DNA of 64,000 nucleotides from Mycolicibacterium sp. BiH015 (GTDB lineage: Bacteria; Actinomycetota; Actinomycetes; Mycobacteriales; Mycobacteriaceae), in assembly GCF_027706845.1 (NCBI RefSeq), contig NZ_JAQGCZ010000001.1:496001-560000 (forward strand). The letters run 5' to 3'. Shown piece by piece: positions 52,614-61,369 of the stretch. Made by a program: the position numbers and the translations under genes. How positions within the stretch are numbered: position 1 is the stretch's first letter; each line of letters opens with the position of its first letter. The notes beneath the pieces were generated by a model that saw nothing but the letters and a program-made list of their open reading frames with translations, did no database searches and was not told the DNA's origin.

Positions 52614-54830
52614 ATGAACCCACTAACTGAGCCCGCGGAAACGGCCTACCAGCGGATCCTTACGGCGCTCGATACCAATAATCGCCAAATCAATGTCCGC
52701 GATGACCGTGCTACGGCACAGTGCCCGGCCCACGATGACCGGAACCCGTCACTTGCCGTGACCGCGATAGAGGGTCAGGTGCTCATTTACTGCCATGCGG
52801 GCTGCGACACCGAATCGGTAGTCCGCGCGCTTGATATGACGCTTGCTGACCTGTTCGATACTCCCCGCGGTGCCACGTATGTCTATCCCGACGAGCGCCG
52901 GGTGCATCGTGACCCTCACAAGCGGTTTCGCCAGTCCGGTAATACCCGCGGACGCAGCTTATTTCGCGCTGACCTAATTGCGAACGCCGAGCTCGTCTAC
53001 GTCGTCGAAGGCGAGAAAGACGTCTTGGCGGTCGAGGCGGCGGGGGGCACTGCCGTCTGCCCTGCGATGGGGGCGGGCAAATCAGCCAACTTTGACTGGA
53101 GTCCGTTGCGCGGCAAGAAAGTCGTAATTGTTGCCGATAGAGACGAAGTAGGACGCCGTCACGCGTCTGCGGTGGCGATACACCTCTATGGCATAGCATC
53201 CAGCGTCACCATCGTCGAACCACGTTCAGGTAAAGACTTTGCTGACCACTATGCAGCTGGTTTCAGTCTTGCCGACCTTGGAGCTGTCGTCCATGCACAG
53301 AGCGAACCGGAGAATATGTCCCCAAGACCCGCCTCGCAGGAAAAGAAGTCTGCTGCCGTAAGACTCGTCGAGCTGGCCAAGGAGCAATACCACCTAGGTT
53401 GCACCGACGACGGTGAGCCCTTTGGGGCCAAAAAGTCACAGCCGCATATTGCTATACCTCTTCGCGGTGGCCGAGCCGGGTTGCGATCAGACCTTGCTGC
53501 TCAATACTTTTCGGACAACGGGACCGCGGCGGGCGGTCAAGCACTTATGGATGCCATTTCGATTCTCGACGGTCTAGCGGCGCGGGAACAGCCGGAACGC
53601 CTATACCTGCGGGTAGCAAGTGCAGCAGATGCCGTTTACGTCGACACTGGGCGACTCGATGGCCAGGTCTTTCGAATAAGCGATGGCACGTGGTCGCTCC
53701 TTCCGTCGGCACCAGTTCGATTCCTGCGAACCAAGTTGACCGGTGAAATGACCCTCCCTTCCGGGGAGCCGAAGCTCGGCTTGCTATGGGAATTCATCAA
53801 TGTGGCTGTCGAAGACCGCCCCATCCTCTTGGCCACGCTTATCGCAGCCCTCGTGAGCAGCGACACGCCACATCCGGTATTAGCCCTTTTCGCCGAGCAG
53901 GGCAGCGCGAAAAGCACTGTCACGAGACTGATTGTCGATCTGATCGATCCGTCGCCTGTGCCTCTCCGACAGGCACCTCGCGACGCCGATTCGTGGGTAA
54001 CGGCGGCTGCTGGCTCTTGGGTTGTCGCCCTCGACAACTTGTCTGGTATCCCACCATGGCTTTCAGATTCATTGTGCAGAGCGGTGACTGGAGACGGCAG
54101 CGTCAAACGTGCCTTGTACACGGACGGGGGCCTATCGATCGTGAGTTTCCGCCGATGCCTCATTCTCAATGGGATCGATGTCGGTGCGTTGCGCCCAGAT
54201 CTCGCGGAGCGACTCGCTGTGGTGGAACTCAAGAGGATCGATCTACGCTCCCGAAGAACAGAATCAGAGATCTATCAGGAGTGGGCGAGGGCTCGTCCGA
54301 GGATCATGGGCGCTCTGCTCAATCTCGCAGCGACAGTGCACAATGGCCGACCCGTCGCCAACCTCGGCTTCACTCCGAGGATGGCCGACTTCGCTCGCCT
54401 GCTGGCTGTAGTGGACAGCGAAATGGGAACGAATGGACTTGCGCGCTATATGGCCCGAGCGAACCAGCTGAGCGAAGATAGCCTTCAGGGCGATGTCTTC
54501 ATCGAGTCGATGCGCAACAGTTGCACTGAACCGCTACTAGGGAAGACGGGCGCCGAGCTCCTGGCGATTGTGCAGCCGACCGGCGACGGCGGTCGGCGTC
54601 CTTTTGGATGGCCCAAGAACGGCCGCGACGTCACCACGGCGCTGAAGCGGAACGCCACTGCTCTGCGTGCTTTGGGTTGGACAATCGAGGACGACGGCGC
54701 CCGTAACCATCGGAATGTGCTGCTGTGGTCGATCCGTCCGCCGCAGGAAGATAAAAGTCGGAATTGTTCCTCGCAATCCTCGCACCCCGTCACGTCGGGA
54801 AGACCGCTCACAAAGAACATGGCTTCCTGA
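52614..54830 (+). CDS. Phage/plasmid-type primase-helicase (zinc finger, TOPRIM, P-loop)
   Basis: A 738-residue replication protein. A DnaG-like zinc motif (CPAHDDRNPSLAV...CHAGC, about 39-68), a TOPRIM domain (YVVEGEKDVLAVEAAGG; VIVADRDEVG, about 125-190) and a C-terminal ATPase (about 400-600) with Walker A ALFAEQGSAKSTVTRL. The conserved VVALDNLSG and FRRCLILNGID fit SF3-like phage helicases. It could drive replication of the excised element. GC content is clearly lower than in the core genome. Weak RBS; the start at the ATG fits the domain order. Confidence 0.85.
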   Translation: MNPLTEPAETAYQRILTALDTNNRQINVRDDRATAQCPAHDDRNPSLAVTAIEGQVLIYCHAGCDTESVVRALDMTLADLFDTPRGATYVYPDERRVHRDPHKRFRQSGNTRGRSLFRADLIANAELVYVVEGEKDVLAVEAAGGTAVCPAMGAGKSANFDWSPLRGKKVVIVADRDEVGRRHASAVAIHLYGIASSVTIVEPRSGKDFADHYAAGFSLADLGAVVHAQSEPENMSPRPASQEKKSAAVRLVELAKEQYHLGCTDDGEPFGAKKSQPHIAIPLRGGRAGLRSDLAAQYFSDNGTAAGGQALMDAISILDGLAAREQPERLYLRVASAADAVYVDTGRLDGQVFRISDGTWSLLPSAPVRFLRTKLTGEMTLPSGEPKLGLLWEFINVAVEDRPILLATLIAALVSSDTPHPVLALFAEQGSAKSTVTRLIVDLIDPSPVPLRQAPRDADSWVTAAAGSWVVALDNLSGIPPWLSDSLCRAVTGDGSVKRALYTDGGLSIVSFRRCLILNGIDVGALRPDLAERLAVVELKRIDLRSRRTESEIYQEWARARPRIMGALLNLAATVHNGRPVANLGFTPRMADFARLLAVVDSEMGTNGLARYMARANQLSEDSLQGDVFIESMRNSCTEPLLGKTGAELLAIVQPTGDGGRRPFGWPKNGRDVTTALKRNATALRALGWTIEDDGARNHRNVLLWSIRPPQEDKSRNCSSQSSHPVTSGRPLTKNMAS

Positions 54831-54948
54831 CCACGCCGAGAACACGTTGGCACCATTCGTTACCGCGCCACAGCCCGTGGGTGATCCTGTGTTGGTCTCA
54901 GTGCAGCCGTGGACGCGTGGCCGCGGACGGGGCGAATTGTCTCTCGCT

Positions 54949-55182
54949 TTAACCGTTCGGCGGGTATGGGTCCTTCTTCCCCACGGTGTCGGTGTTACGA
55001 ATCTGATTGTTGTCTTTGCGGTGGTCGCGGACTTCACCGCCGCCGCTGCGTTGTGCGAACCCGCGTGCGGCGTCGTGGGCTTCGGCTTGGGTGTCGTAAC
55101 GGCCGGCAGCACGGTCGGCGCCTGCGCGTTTGGCGCTCCAGTCACCTGAGGTCTTGTCGTATTGCACGTCGTAGTCAGCCAT
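54949..55182 (-). CDS. DUF2188 small protein
   Basis: A 77-residue hydrophilic protein. The pattern YDVQYDKTSGDWSAKRAGADRAAG, TQAEAHDAARGFAQRSGGGEV and DHRKDNNQIRNTDT is that of DUF2188, common on mobile elements and in actinobacteria. Function unknown. ATG with an AGGA-like RBS. Confidence 0.82.
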   Translation of the reverse strand: MADYDVQYDKTSGDWSAKRAGADRAAGRYDTQAEAHDAARGFAQRSGGGEVRDHRKDNNQIRNTDTVGKKDPYPPNG

Positions 55183-55254
55183 GTTGTTGGTCCTATCCGC
55201 TCGAATGGTTATCGCTGATCAAGCTACTTCTGTAGTACGACATCGACGGTTGTC

Positions 55255-56406
55255 TCATGAGGCTTGTTGTTGTTCGTGTTCGATCTCGTCGATGAGACTG
55301 CGCAGGGTGCGTGTGCCGAGCTTGCGGACCTCCTCGCTGAGGTAGTGCTCGTTGACACGATCGCGCAGTGCGATGGCCTCGGTGAGGCGGTCGACTTCCA
55401 TCGCGCCACGCCAGGGCGCGGGACGGCGAAGCGTCTCGGCTACCTCGCTGGATCGGGCGTGCAGGTAGTGCGCGCGCCGGTCATCAAGGGGCCCGGTGAC
55501 GCTATTGCGGCACGATCCGATACGGCATCCGACACGGGTGCGGATATCGGTGTGGCTCAACAATTGTCGGGCGGCTTTGGCCGACACGGTGGCGCCGAGG
55601 GCAGGTAGATAGATGCCGGCAGCAGCACCACCGCCCTGGTCCTTCTCCGGATCGGGAGCCTTGCGGTAGCGCGACATCGTTTGGGCGTGGTTGACCTTTT
55701 CGAGCATCCCGAGGCCGACCGAGTAGGCATCGGCGTGGCCCATGGCCAGCGCAGCGCGGCCAATATTCCCCGACAGACCCAGGGTGACGGTCATGCCGTA
55801 TTCACGGAACTGATCGAGCACTCCGAAGGCGGTGCGGATCTTGCGGATGCCTTCGTCATCGCCACCGAGGGGGGAGAACCGGATCTCGATGTCAGCGATG
55901 CCGGCGCCGGCGTATTCGGCGGCCAGATCGATGCCGAGGCGGGTGATCACCGTGGTCGCCACGGTGATCACGGCCCGGGTGGACTTGTCCTGTCCGACGG
56001 CGATCCGGGTGCGTTCAGCTAGGTCGATATTCAGGCGCGCGGTGCGCTCATCTGTGACGTAGAAGTGCGGTGCGGTGATGTGCGTGCTCAGCTCGGGGTG
56101 CTTGTCGATGGTCAACTCGACCAGGGCGGCGCGTGCTGCAAGGTTGCCAGACAGGGAGTCGATGTCGTAGGGCTGACCTGTCCAGAGAGGCAGCTTTTCC
56201 AGGTCATATCCGGGGGCGGCGAGGCGCTCTGCTGCTGGCTCCCAGTACACGGACAACCCTGCTTCGATGGCGGCAGCGGCAGCATCTTTCTGATGACGCG
56301 CAGCTTTGGTGTCGAGGGTGATCGCCGCGGTGCCGGTGTGCTCGCGGGACAGGAAATCTTCGACCGGTTTGTGATCGTTGGGTCCAAGACGAAACTGAAT
56401 CCCCAT
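55255..56406 (-). CDS. Unknown protein, probable alpha/beta barrel, divergent from the toxin-antitoxin pair
   Basis: A 383-residue protein I do not recognise. It alternates strands and helices over about 20-270 (AITLDTKAARHQKDAAAAAI; DIEIRFSPLGGDDEGIRK; MTVTLGLSGNIGRAALAMGH; SVGLGMLEKV), suggesting a TIM-like barrel. Near 310-330 are C-x4-C (GCRIGSC) and a later H-Y-L-H, a possible metal site. That loosely recalls the zinc end of tRNA-guanine transglycosylase-type barrels, but the spacing does not match clearly. The ATG at 56406 has a GAGGAAAG RBS; a longer start at 56493 would cross the divergent promoter. It shares an 89-base promoter gap with the Xre antitoxin. Confidence 0.7.
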   Translation of the reverse strand: MGIQFRLGPNDHKPVEDFLSREHTGTAAITLDTKAARHQKDAAAAAIEAGLSVYWEPAAERLAAPGYDLEKLPLWTGQPYDIDSLSGNLAARAALVELTIDKHPELSTHITAPHFYVTDERTARLNIDLAERTRIAVGQDKSTRAVITVATTVITRLGIDLAAEYAGAGIADIEIRFSPLGGDDEGIRKIRTAFGVLDQFREYGMTVTLGLSGNIGRAALAMGHADAYSVGLGMLEKVNHAQTMSRYRKAPDPEKDQGGGAAAGIYLPALGATVSAKAARQLLSHTDIRTRVGCRIGSCRNSVTGPLDDRRAHYLHARSSEVAETLRRPAPWRGAMEVDRLTEAIALRDRVNEHYLSEEVRKLGTRTLRSLIDEIEHEQQQAS

Positions 56407-56495
56407 CGTCGTGAAACTTCCTCTCGCCTGCGGGCGTCGTTTCGTGACAGAATACATGACATAGAGACCGACAAAAGGAAGACAGGCGGACAAAT

Positions 56496-56837
56496 ATGGC
56501 AGTTAACGCGCTCGCCTCGACCGTGTCGAGTGCGATCGAGCGCTTGGGATTGACCTACGAGGAGGTCGGCGGCATCGTCGACGCCTCCGCACGTTCGGTG
56601 GCGCGATGGACCTCCGGTCAGGTCGTCCCACAACGCCTCAACAAGCAACGACTCATCGAATTGGCGTATGTCGCGGACGCCCTGTCCGAAGTACTTCCGC
56701 GCGATCAAGCCAACGTATGGATGTTCTCGCCGAACCGCCTGCTGGCCCACGCCAAACCAGCCGACCTGGTGCGAGACGGTGAGTATCAACGCGTCTTGGC
56801 GCTCATCGACGCGATGGCTGAAGGGGTCTTTGTGTGA
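56496..56837 (+). CDS. Xre/MbcA/ParS-type antitoxin
   Basis: A 113-residue protein. N-terminal HTH (TYEEVGGIVDASARSVARWTSGQ) followed by the MbcA/ParS toxin-binding domain (EVLPRDQANVWMFSPNRLLAHAKPADLVRDGEYQRVLALIDAMAEG), the DUF2384 pattern. It neutralises the RES toxin encoded next and represses its own promoter (family knowledge). ATG with an RBS-like AGGAAG upstream. GTGA overlap with the toxin gene. Confidence 0.9.
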   Translation: MAVNALASTVSSAIERLGLTYEEVGGIVDASARSVARWTSGQVVPQRLNKQRLIELAYVADALSEVLPRDQANVWMFSPNRLLAHAKPADLVRDGEYQRVLALIDAMAEGVFV

Positions 56838-57394
56838 ACAACGGGCTCGACGAGGGCATGGTGCAGCGCATTGATGCGCGCGGCACCGTCACGTGGTCAG
56901 GAACGTGCTACCGCTACACCACCGCCCACCGCGACCCATTATCTGGCGAGGGAGCGCGGCGATTCGGCGGCAGGTGGAACCCCGCCTCGTTGTTCCCGGC
57001 GATCTATCTAACCGATTCCGCCCAGGCGTGCATGGTCGAAGTGGACCGGGCGGCACAGGCGGCATCCACCACCGCAGAGAAGATGCTCGAAGCCGCCTAC
57101 CGGGTGCATACCGTGGCGGTCGAGGAGCTGGCGGTGCTGGATCTGACGACCACAGAAGCCCGCGAAGCGGTCGGCCTCGACGACGACGATATCCATGGCG
57201 ATGACTGGTCGGCCTGCCAAGTAGTTGGCCATGCCGCCTGGTTCCTCCATGTGCAGGGTGTCCTGGTGCCCGCGGCCAGCGGCGTCGGGCTGGTGATAAC
57301 CGCCTACGAACAACGCACCCGCCCGGGCCAGCTGCGGGTCTCCTCCAGCGAGGAGCTGACACCCACCCGCTACCGCGAATTACGACAATCCTGA
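56834..57394 (+). CDS. RES-domain toxin (MbcT-like NAD+ phosphorylase)
   Basis: A 186-residue RES toxin. The signature residues are Arg27, Tyr28 (CYRY), Arg47 (FGGRWNP), Tyr58 (AIYLTDS), Glu69 (MVEVDR) and Ser126 (DDWSACQ). These numbers coincide with those I remember for the M. tuberculosis MbcT active site. RES toxins destroy cellular NAD+ by phosphorolysis. GTG start overlapping the antitoxin stop by four bases. It stabilises the element (inference). Confidence 0.92.
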   Translation: MNNGLDEGMVQRIDARGTVTWSGTCYRYTTAHRDPLSGEGARRFGGRWNPASLFPAIYLTDSAQACMVEVDRAAQAASTTAEKMLEAAYRVHTVAVEELAVLDLTTTEAREAVGLDDDDIHGDDWSACQVVGHAAWFLHVQGVLVPAASGVGLVITAYEQRTRPGQLRVSSSEELTPTRYRELRQS

Positions 57395-57429
57395 ACGTGC
57401 AACGGTTCACCGGACCTAGGGAGATTAAC

Positions 57430-57672
57430 GTGACCGCCCAAGATCGTGGCAGCGCCCGCCTGGCCAAACTGTTGGCTGACCCGCAACGTGCAGCTCGCGT
57501 GGCTGCCATCCGCGAGCAGATGAACCCGCCCAGCCACGATTCGCCCGGTCTCGACGACCCGACAAGAGCACCGCGCAGCATGACGGTCGACGATCTGCAC
57601 CGCGCCGCCGACGCCGCCAACGACGTGAACAATTCCGACGTTATGGACGCCGCGTGGCGACGCTCAACCTGA
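57430..57672 (+). CDS. Small hydrophilic protein after the RES toxin
   Basis: An 80-residue protein from a GTG at 57430 with a GGGAG Shine-Dalgarno. It is helix-forming and basic in the first half (SARLAKLLADPQRAARVAAIREQM), and acidic/Asn-rich in the second (MTVDDLHRAADAANDVNNSDV). No family recognised. It follows the toxin by 35 bases and may be a third gene of the module. Confidence 0.5.
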   Translation: MTAQDRGSARLAKLLADPQRAARVAAIREQMNPPSHDSPGLDDPTRAPRSMTVDDLHRAADAANDVNNSDVMDAAWRRST

Positions 57673-57765
57673 TGTGCCTGCGCTGATGCGCTAAATCGGC
57701 AGTGCTGCAAAGGCTCTCGATATACGACGTAACAGCTTGTGCACGCCGGCGTCGATGTCCGCCTT

Positions 57766-57777
57766 TAGGCTTAAGGC
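57766..57777 (+). promoter_or_regulatory. -10 element for leaderless transcript of the type VII-like set
   Basis: TAGGCT at 57766-57771, six bases, then the ATG at 57778. Confidence 0.5.
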
Positions 57778-58371
57778 ATGCACCCGAGTTCAGGCGCACA
57801 CGGGACGGGGCCTGTACTGGCCCCTCAACCGCTGCACCCTCACCCACGAAGTGGTCGAGGATTGTCGTTAGGACTGGCCTCGCTGGCGGTACTGCTTTCC
57901 ACCGCCGCTCTGGTGGTTGCTTTGCTCGGATTGGTACGTGAGCCCGGTCAGACGAGTCGGGTCGAGCCATCACCACCCGCGACACCGGCGTTGGACGACG
58001 CAGCGGGTGATCAGGTGCTGTGCGCAGAGATCGCGCCGCTGATCAAGGAAAGTTCGAGGAGCAAGACAGAGTTTACAGGGCTAGGCGAGCCGGGCTCCCC
58101 GGAACGCAACGCGGAAATTCCGAGTTTTGTTGCTAGGACTGAGGATTGGGCTTCTCGTGCGCAGGAAGTCCTCGACGCACACGCCGAACCACCACGGTAT
58201 CTGACTCGTACACTGCAGCGCTATATCGACGATCTACGGCTGTTTGTTGACGGGCTGCGCCCCGGACCCTCACCCGATTCTGATCGAGCGATCTGGACAG
58301 ACGGCGTTGCGGCTCTCAATGGACCCCTTCAAGTGTGCGCGGCGCTAGGGGTTGAACTATGGCAGCGGTAG
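57778..58371 (+). CDS. Membrane-anchored protein with extracytoplasmic domain
   Basis: A 197-residue protein: Pro/Ser-rich cytoplasmic N-terminus, one transmembrane helix (about 33-54), then a helical domain with two cysteines (QVLCAEIAPL at about 82; LQVCAALGV near 188) that could form a disulfide. No recognised family. First gene of a three-gene coupled set (overlaps of 13 and 4 bases). Similar single-TM proteins occur beside type VII secretion substrates in mycobacteria, e.g. the Rv3899c-Rv3903c neighbourhood (memory, not checked). Confidence 0.7.
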   Translation: MHPSSGAHGTGPVLAPQPLHPHPRSGRGLSLGLASLAVLLSTAALVVALLGLVREPGQTSRVEPSPPATPALDDAAGDQVLCAEIAPLIKESSRSKTEFTGLGEPGSPERNAEIPSFVARTEDWASRAQEVLDAHAEPPRYLTRTLQRYIDDLRLFVDGLRPGPSPDSDRAIWTDGVAALNGPLQVCAALGVELWQR

Positions 58372-60893
58372 CGCCAACCTCGGCCAGTTCCCGGTCGATA
58401 CCTTCTAGGCCGTACTCGCCGCGCATTGCGGGACCGGCGTGGCCCCGGACTTCACCGGAAGCATGGCTGGAAACCGCGAATGCCCTTCAGCAGAAAAGTG
58501 TCAACCTCAGCACGTCGGCAGCGGCGATTCGGGGGGCGGTCGAGGAGCTCGGCAGCTCAAACTCCGGACAGACAATCGACGCTATGTGCGAGCGCGGCTA
58601 CCGCACAGCACAGACAGTGACCAATCAATCGGATCTTTACGGCGACATTGCCAAAGCTGTCAAAGAAACCGCTGAGCTGATCTGGCACGCTCAAGATCGG
58701 ATCGACGAGATCGACCGTAAAGCCCACGAAGAAGTCGACCGACTCAAACAGCAATTCTCCGCAACCGCGTCATCTTCGGGAGCGGGCGCAGCGGCGGCAG
58801 CACTCTACGCAGCGACCGAAGCCATCATCAACTCCGCCGCCGCCGAAGCGCTCGGGGTGGCCACTGATACGGCCGCAGCCATCGCTGAGCAAGCTGGCCG
58901 TATAGACGGCCAACCGGGAGGCGCAGTTGAGAGCAGCGAGAATCCGACACTGCAGGGACTCAGTCAACAAAGCGGATCCGGTACCGGTGGAACGACGGCC
59001 GATTGCGCACCCACCGGTACGCCGCACAGCACGCAACCCCTCAGCTCCGGGCAGGGCGAAGAGCAGCCACCACGCGCTGCAGAGTTAGAACCGGGAGTTG
59101 ATGGCAAAGAAACCCCGGATGTCGGCGACGACACAGCATCGGACGGGCCAAACCCAGATGAGCAGAGCCAGGGAAGTGCGAGTCCCGCTACGCCGGCCAC
59201 TACAGAAGGAAACACACCAAAGCGTGAGCCACCCACGGCTGACTCGCTAGAAGGCACTTTGGCGGGAACGCCGATGCCAATGGCCCCGATGACTACACCG
59301 GCGGGCGGCAGTGGGGTGTCGTCTACGGGCAGCGGTGTCGGCGGCGGACTGAAGATGCCAGGCTCGGGTGGCTTGTCGGAAGCTGGGCCTATTGCTCCAG
59401 CCAGTAATGCTGGCGCGTTGGGTTCTGGGTCGAATCCGGCTGCAGCGGGGTTGTCGTCAACGTCGGCGGGCGCTGGCCTGCCGTCTGCGTCGGGTGCGGG
59501 GACGCCGACGCCTCCTTCTGATTTTTCGCGGGGGTTCAACGCAGGACTGGCGGGTGGTGGTTCGGTGTTGCCGCCGCCGGTGGCCCCGTCGCCCGCGCAA
59601 CCGGCGAGTTCGACGGCTGGTGCGTATGGGTCTCCGAGTGCTGGGGGTGCGCCATCGGTGTCGGCTGGCGGCGGTCCGGTGGCACAGAGCGCGCCGCCAG
59701 CGGCTGCGGGCGGATCGACGGCGCCAGCTGTGCCGGTGGGGACACCGATGGTGTCACCGGCACCTGCTCCTGGGGGTCCGTTGCCGCCGTTTAATTCCGA
59801 CCTTGCGCCGCGCCAGGTGTCTCCAGCGTCTGTGTCCTCCCCGCCTGGTGCACCAGCAGCCCCGCCGTCGTCGGCTGCGGGTGGGCCGGGAACACCGCTG
59901 CCTCCTGGAGTGGTGGCGTCGGGAAGTGCCGCGGCCGCTGCGGGTGCGGTGGCGGGAGCGAAATCGGCCGCGGCTGATCCGTTGCTGGCCGACGCGTGCG
60001 CGTTGGTGGAGGAGCTGATGGAGGCTTCTCGCCAGTACGGCACCATCGACTGGTGTGTGGGGGTGTTCAAGACACCTGCGAAAACCCTGACAGTGGTGAC
60101 ATCCGGCGAGGGAGCGGGGTTCATCCCGGCGGGGGTGCATCTACCCAAAGGGGTGGAGTCGTTGTTCTCGGATTCTGGGTTGGACAACGCTTTTCGGCGT
60201 CGCTGGTTCGGCTGGATCAATCCAGCGCAGACCATGGTGGCTTACGGGAAGTCGGTGACCGCGCTGAATCCCAATATTGAGCTGTGGGCGGTGGCGGTAT
60301 CGACGGGCTTCGGCGGATCAGCACAGCCAGCCCGCGCCGCCGGTGTGCCGCACTATGCCGACTGCCAAATGCACACCGCCGATACACCCCTGGGCGGGGG
60401 TGTGGTGCAGCCCTCGTTGGATGAGACCCGGCTACACCGCTTACAGGCCCTCAATCCTGCCGCCTACGCGCAGCTGGACACCGCAACCCCGGTCGACGTG
60501 CGCGAATCACTGGCCATCACCAGACAGACTGCGAACGTGACGTTCACCCAGGCCAGTGAACTCCTGTCACTGCCGATACCGCCGCTGCTGCGAGAAATCG
60601 CCACCCAGCTCGACCGAGGCACCGCCATCACCGAAGCGCAGTGGGACGAACTCGCTAGTGCCGTGCTACCGATGGCGATCACCGACAGCTCGGGGCAGCG
60701 GCCCGGCCGGATCGGCACCGACACTGAGGCGTCGTCGTACGCGCGAGTGCAGCACAATTTGGCCCGGCTCGCCGAGCTGCTGCTGTTGTGGCGCCACGGT
60801 GCCCCAGACCACCGGGAGGTGGTCTATCTGGCCCACCACATCGCTGCTGAACGCCAACTTTGGGTAGGCCATGAGGATGGCGGTGTTCGATGA
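58359..60893 (+). CDS. Large three-part protein, possible type VII secretion-linked substrate or partner
   Basis: An 844-residue protein. Residues 30-190 are an alpha-helical module (WLETANALQQKSVNLSTSAA...RIDEIDRKAHEEVDRLKQQF) like the WXG100/LXG/EspB-type N-terminal helical domains of type VII substrates. Residues 190-575 are low-complexity Pro/Gly/Ala/Ser with few conserved blocks. Residues 580-844 form a globular domain (DWCVGVFKTPAKTLTVVTSGEGAGFIP; FGWINPAQTMVAYG; LARLAELLLLWRHG) that resembles, from memory, the DUF5632/DUF5631 end of Rv3899c-type proteins. No toxin active site is evident. Overlaps the next gene by four bases (ATGA). Role unknown; a surface or conjugation protein is plausible. 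Confidence 0.65.
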   Translation: MAAVAPTSASSRSIPSRPYSPRIAGPAWPRTSPEAWLETANALQQKSVNLSTSAAAIRGAVEELGSSNSGQTIDAMCERGYRTAQTVTNQSDLYGDIAKAVKETAELIWHAQDRIDEIDRKAHEEVDRLKQQFSATASSSGAGAAAAALYAATEAIINSAAAEALGVATDTAAAIAEQAGRIDGQPGGAVESSENPTLQGLSQQSGSGTGGTTADCAPTGTPHSTQPLSSGQGEEQPPRAAELEPGVDGKETPDVGDDTASDGPNPDEQSQGSASPATPATTEGNTPKREPPTADSLEGTLAGTPMPMAPMTTPAGGSGVSSTGSGVGGGLKMPGSGGLSEAGPIAPASNAGALGSGSNPAAAGLSSTSAGAGLPSASGAGTPTPPSDFSRGFNAGLAGGGSVLPPPVAPSPAQPASSTAGAYGSPSAGGAPSVSAGGGPVAQSAPPAAAGGSTAPAVPVGTPMVSPAPAPGGPLPPFNSDLAPRQVSPASVSSPPGAPAAPPSSAAGGPGTPLPPGVVASGSAAAAAGAVAGAKSAAADPLLADACALVEELMEASRQYGTIDWCVGVFKTPAKTLTVVTSGEGAGFIPAGVHLPKGVESLFSDSGLDNAFRRRWFGWINPAQTMVAYGKSVTALNPNIELWAVAVSTGFGGSAQPARAAGVPHYADCQMHTADTPLGGGVVQPSLDETRLHRLQALNPAAYAQLDTATPVDVRESLAITRQTANVTFTQASELLSLPIPPLLREIATQLDRGTAITEAQWDELASAVLPMAITDSSGQRPGRIGTDTEASSYARVQHNLARLAELLLLWRHGAPDHREVVYLAHHIAAERQLWVGHEDGGVR

Positions 60894-61366
60894 ATGCGGA
60901 CGTATCGGTCAACCAGTGGAATCCGTTAGAGGTAGCCGCTGAAGCGACAATCGCTGCCGCCACAGCCGCGTTGGTGTGGGAAGGCCCAGACAGCTACGGG
61001 GTGCTGGAACGGGTAGCCGGGGCCACAGCGAAAGGCATAGCAACAGCTCGGATAGCCGCCGAAATCATGGCTGACGTCACCACCTCAGTTCAGTTCACTG
61101 CGGCCACCGAACATGCGCGCGGCGGCGCTGTCGCGGGGCTTCCGGGGTGGCTGGCGCCGCGGTGGGCGGCGTCCGTGCGTGGCGCTCTGGACGAACTCGA
61201 AGCCGCCGGGCGGCCCGGCTACGCCATGGTCAAGGCGATCACCTGGCCTGCCTTGCGCAGCGTCGCGGGGTGGACCCGAGACGGGCCGCTGCAGACATGG
61301 CAGACCGCTCTGATCGTGGACGAAGCGCAGACTGCTCTGGCTCACCGCGTAGGCGTCTGGGCATAG
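60890..61366 (+). CDS. Unknown helical protein coupled to the large three-part protein
   Basis: A 158-residue Ala-rich, helical protein with no signal peptide. Segments VEAAEATIAAATAALVWEG-like and AVAGLPGWLAPRWAASVRGALDELEAAGRPG are the distinctive parts. ATGA overlap with the upstream gene implies the two act together. It ends four bases before the stop of the convergent relaxase. No family recognised. Confidence 0.65.
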   Translation: MNADVSVNQWNPLEVAAEATIAAATAALVWEGPDSYGVLERVAGATAKGIATARIAAEIMADVTTSVQFTAATEHARGGAVAGLPGWLAPRWAASVRGALDELEAAGRPGYAMVKAITWPALRSVAGWTRDGPLQTWQTALIVDEAQTALAHRVGVWA

Positions 61367-61369
61367 GGC

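Noticed and set aside
55224..55409. 61-residue minus frame near the unknown barrel-like gene
   Set aside because: Shadow of the larger gene in another frame; Ser/Thr/Arg-rich.
58964..60235. 423-residue minus frame opposite the large three-part protein
   Set aside because: Mirrors the Pro/Gly/Ala-rich coding repeats; no start signals or domains.
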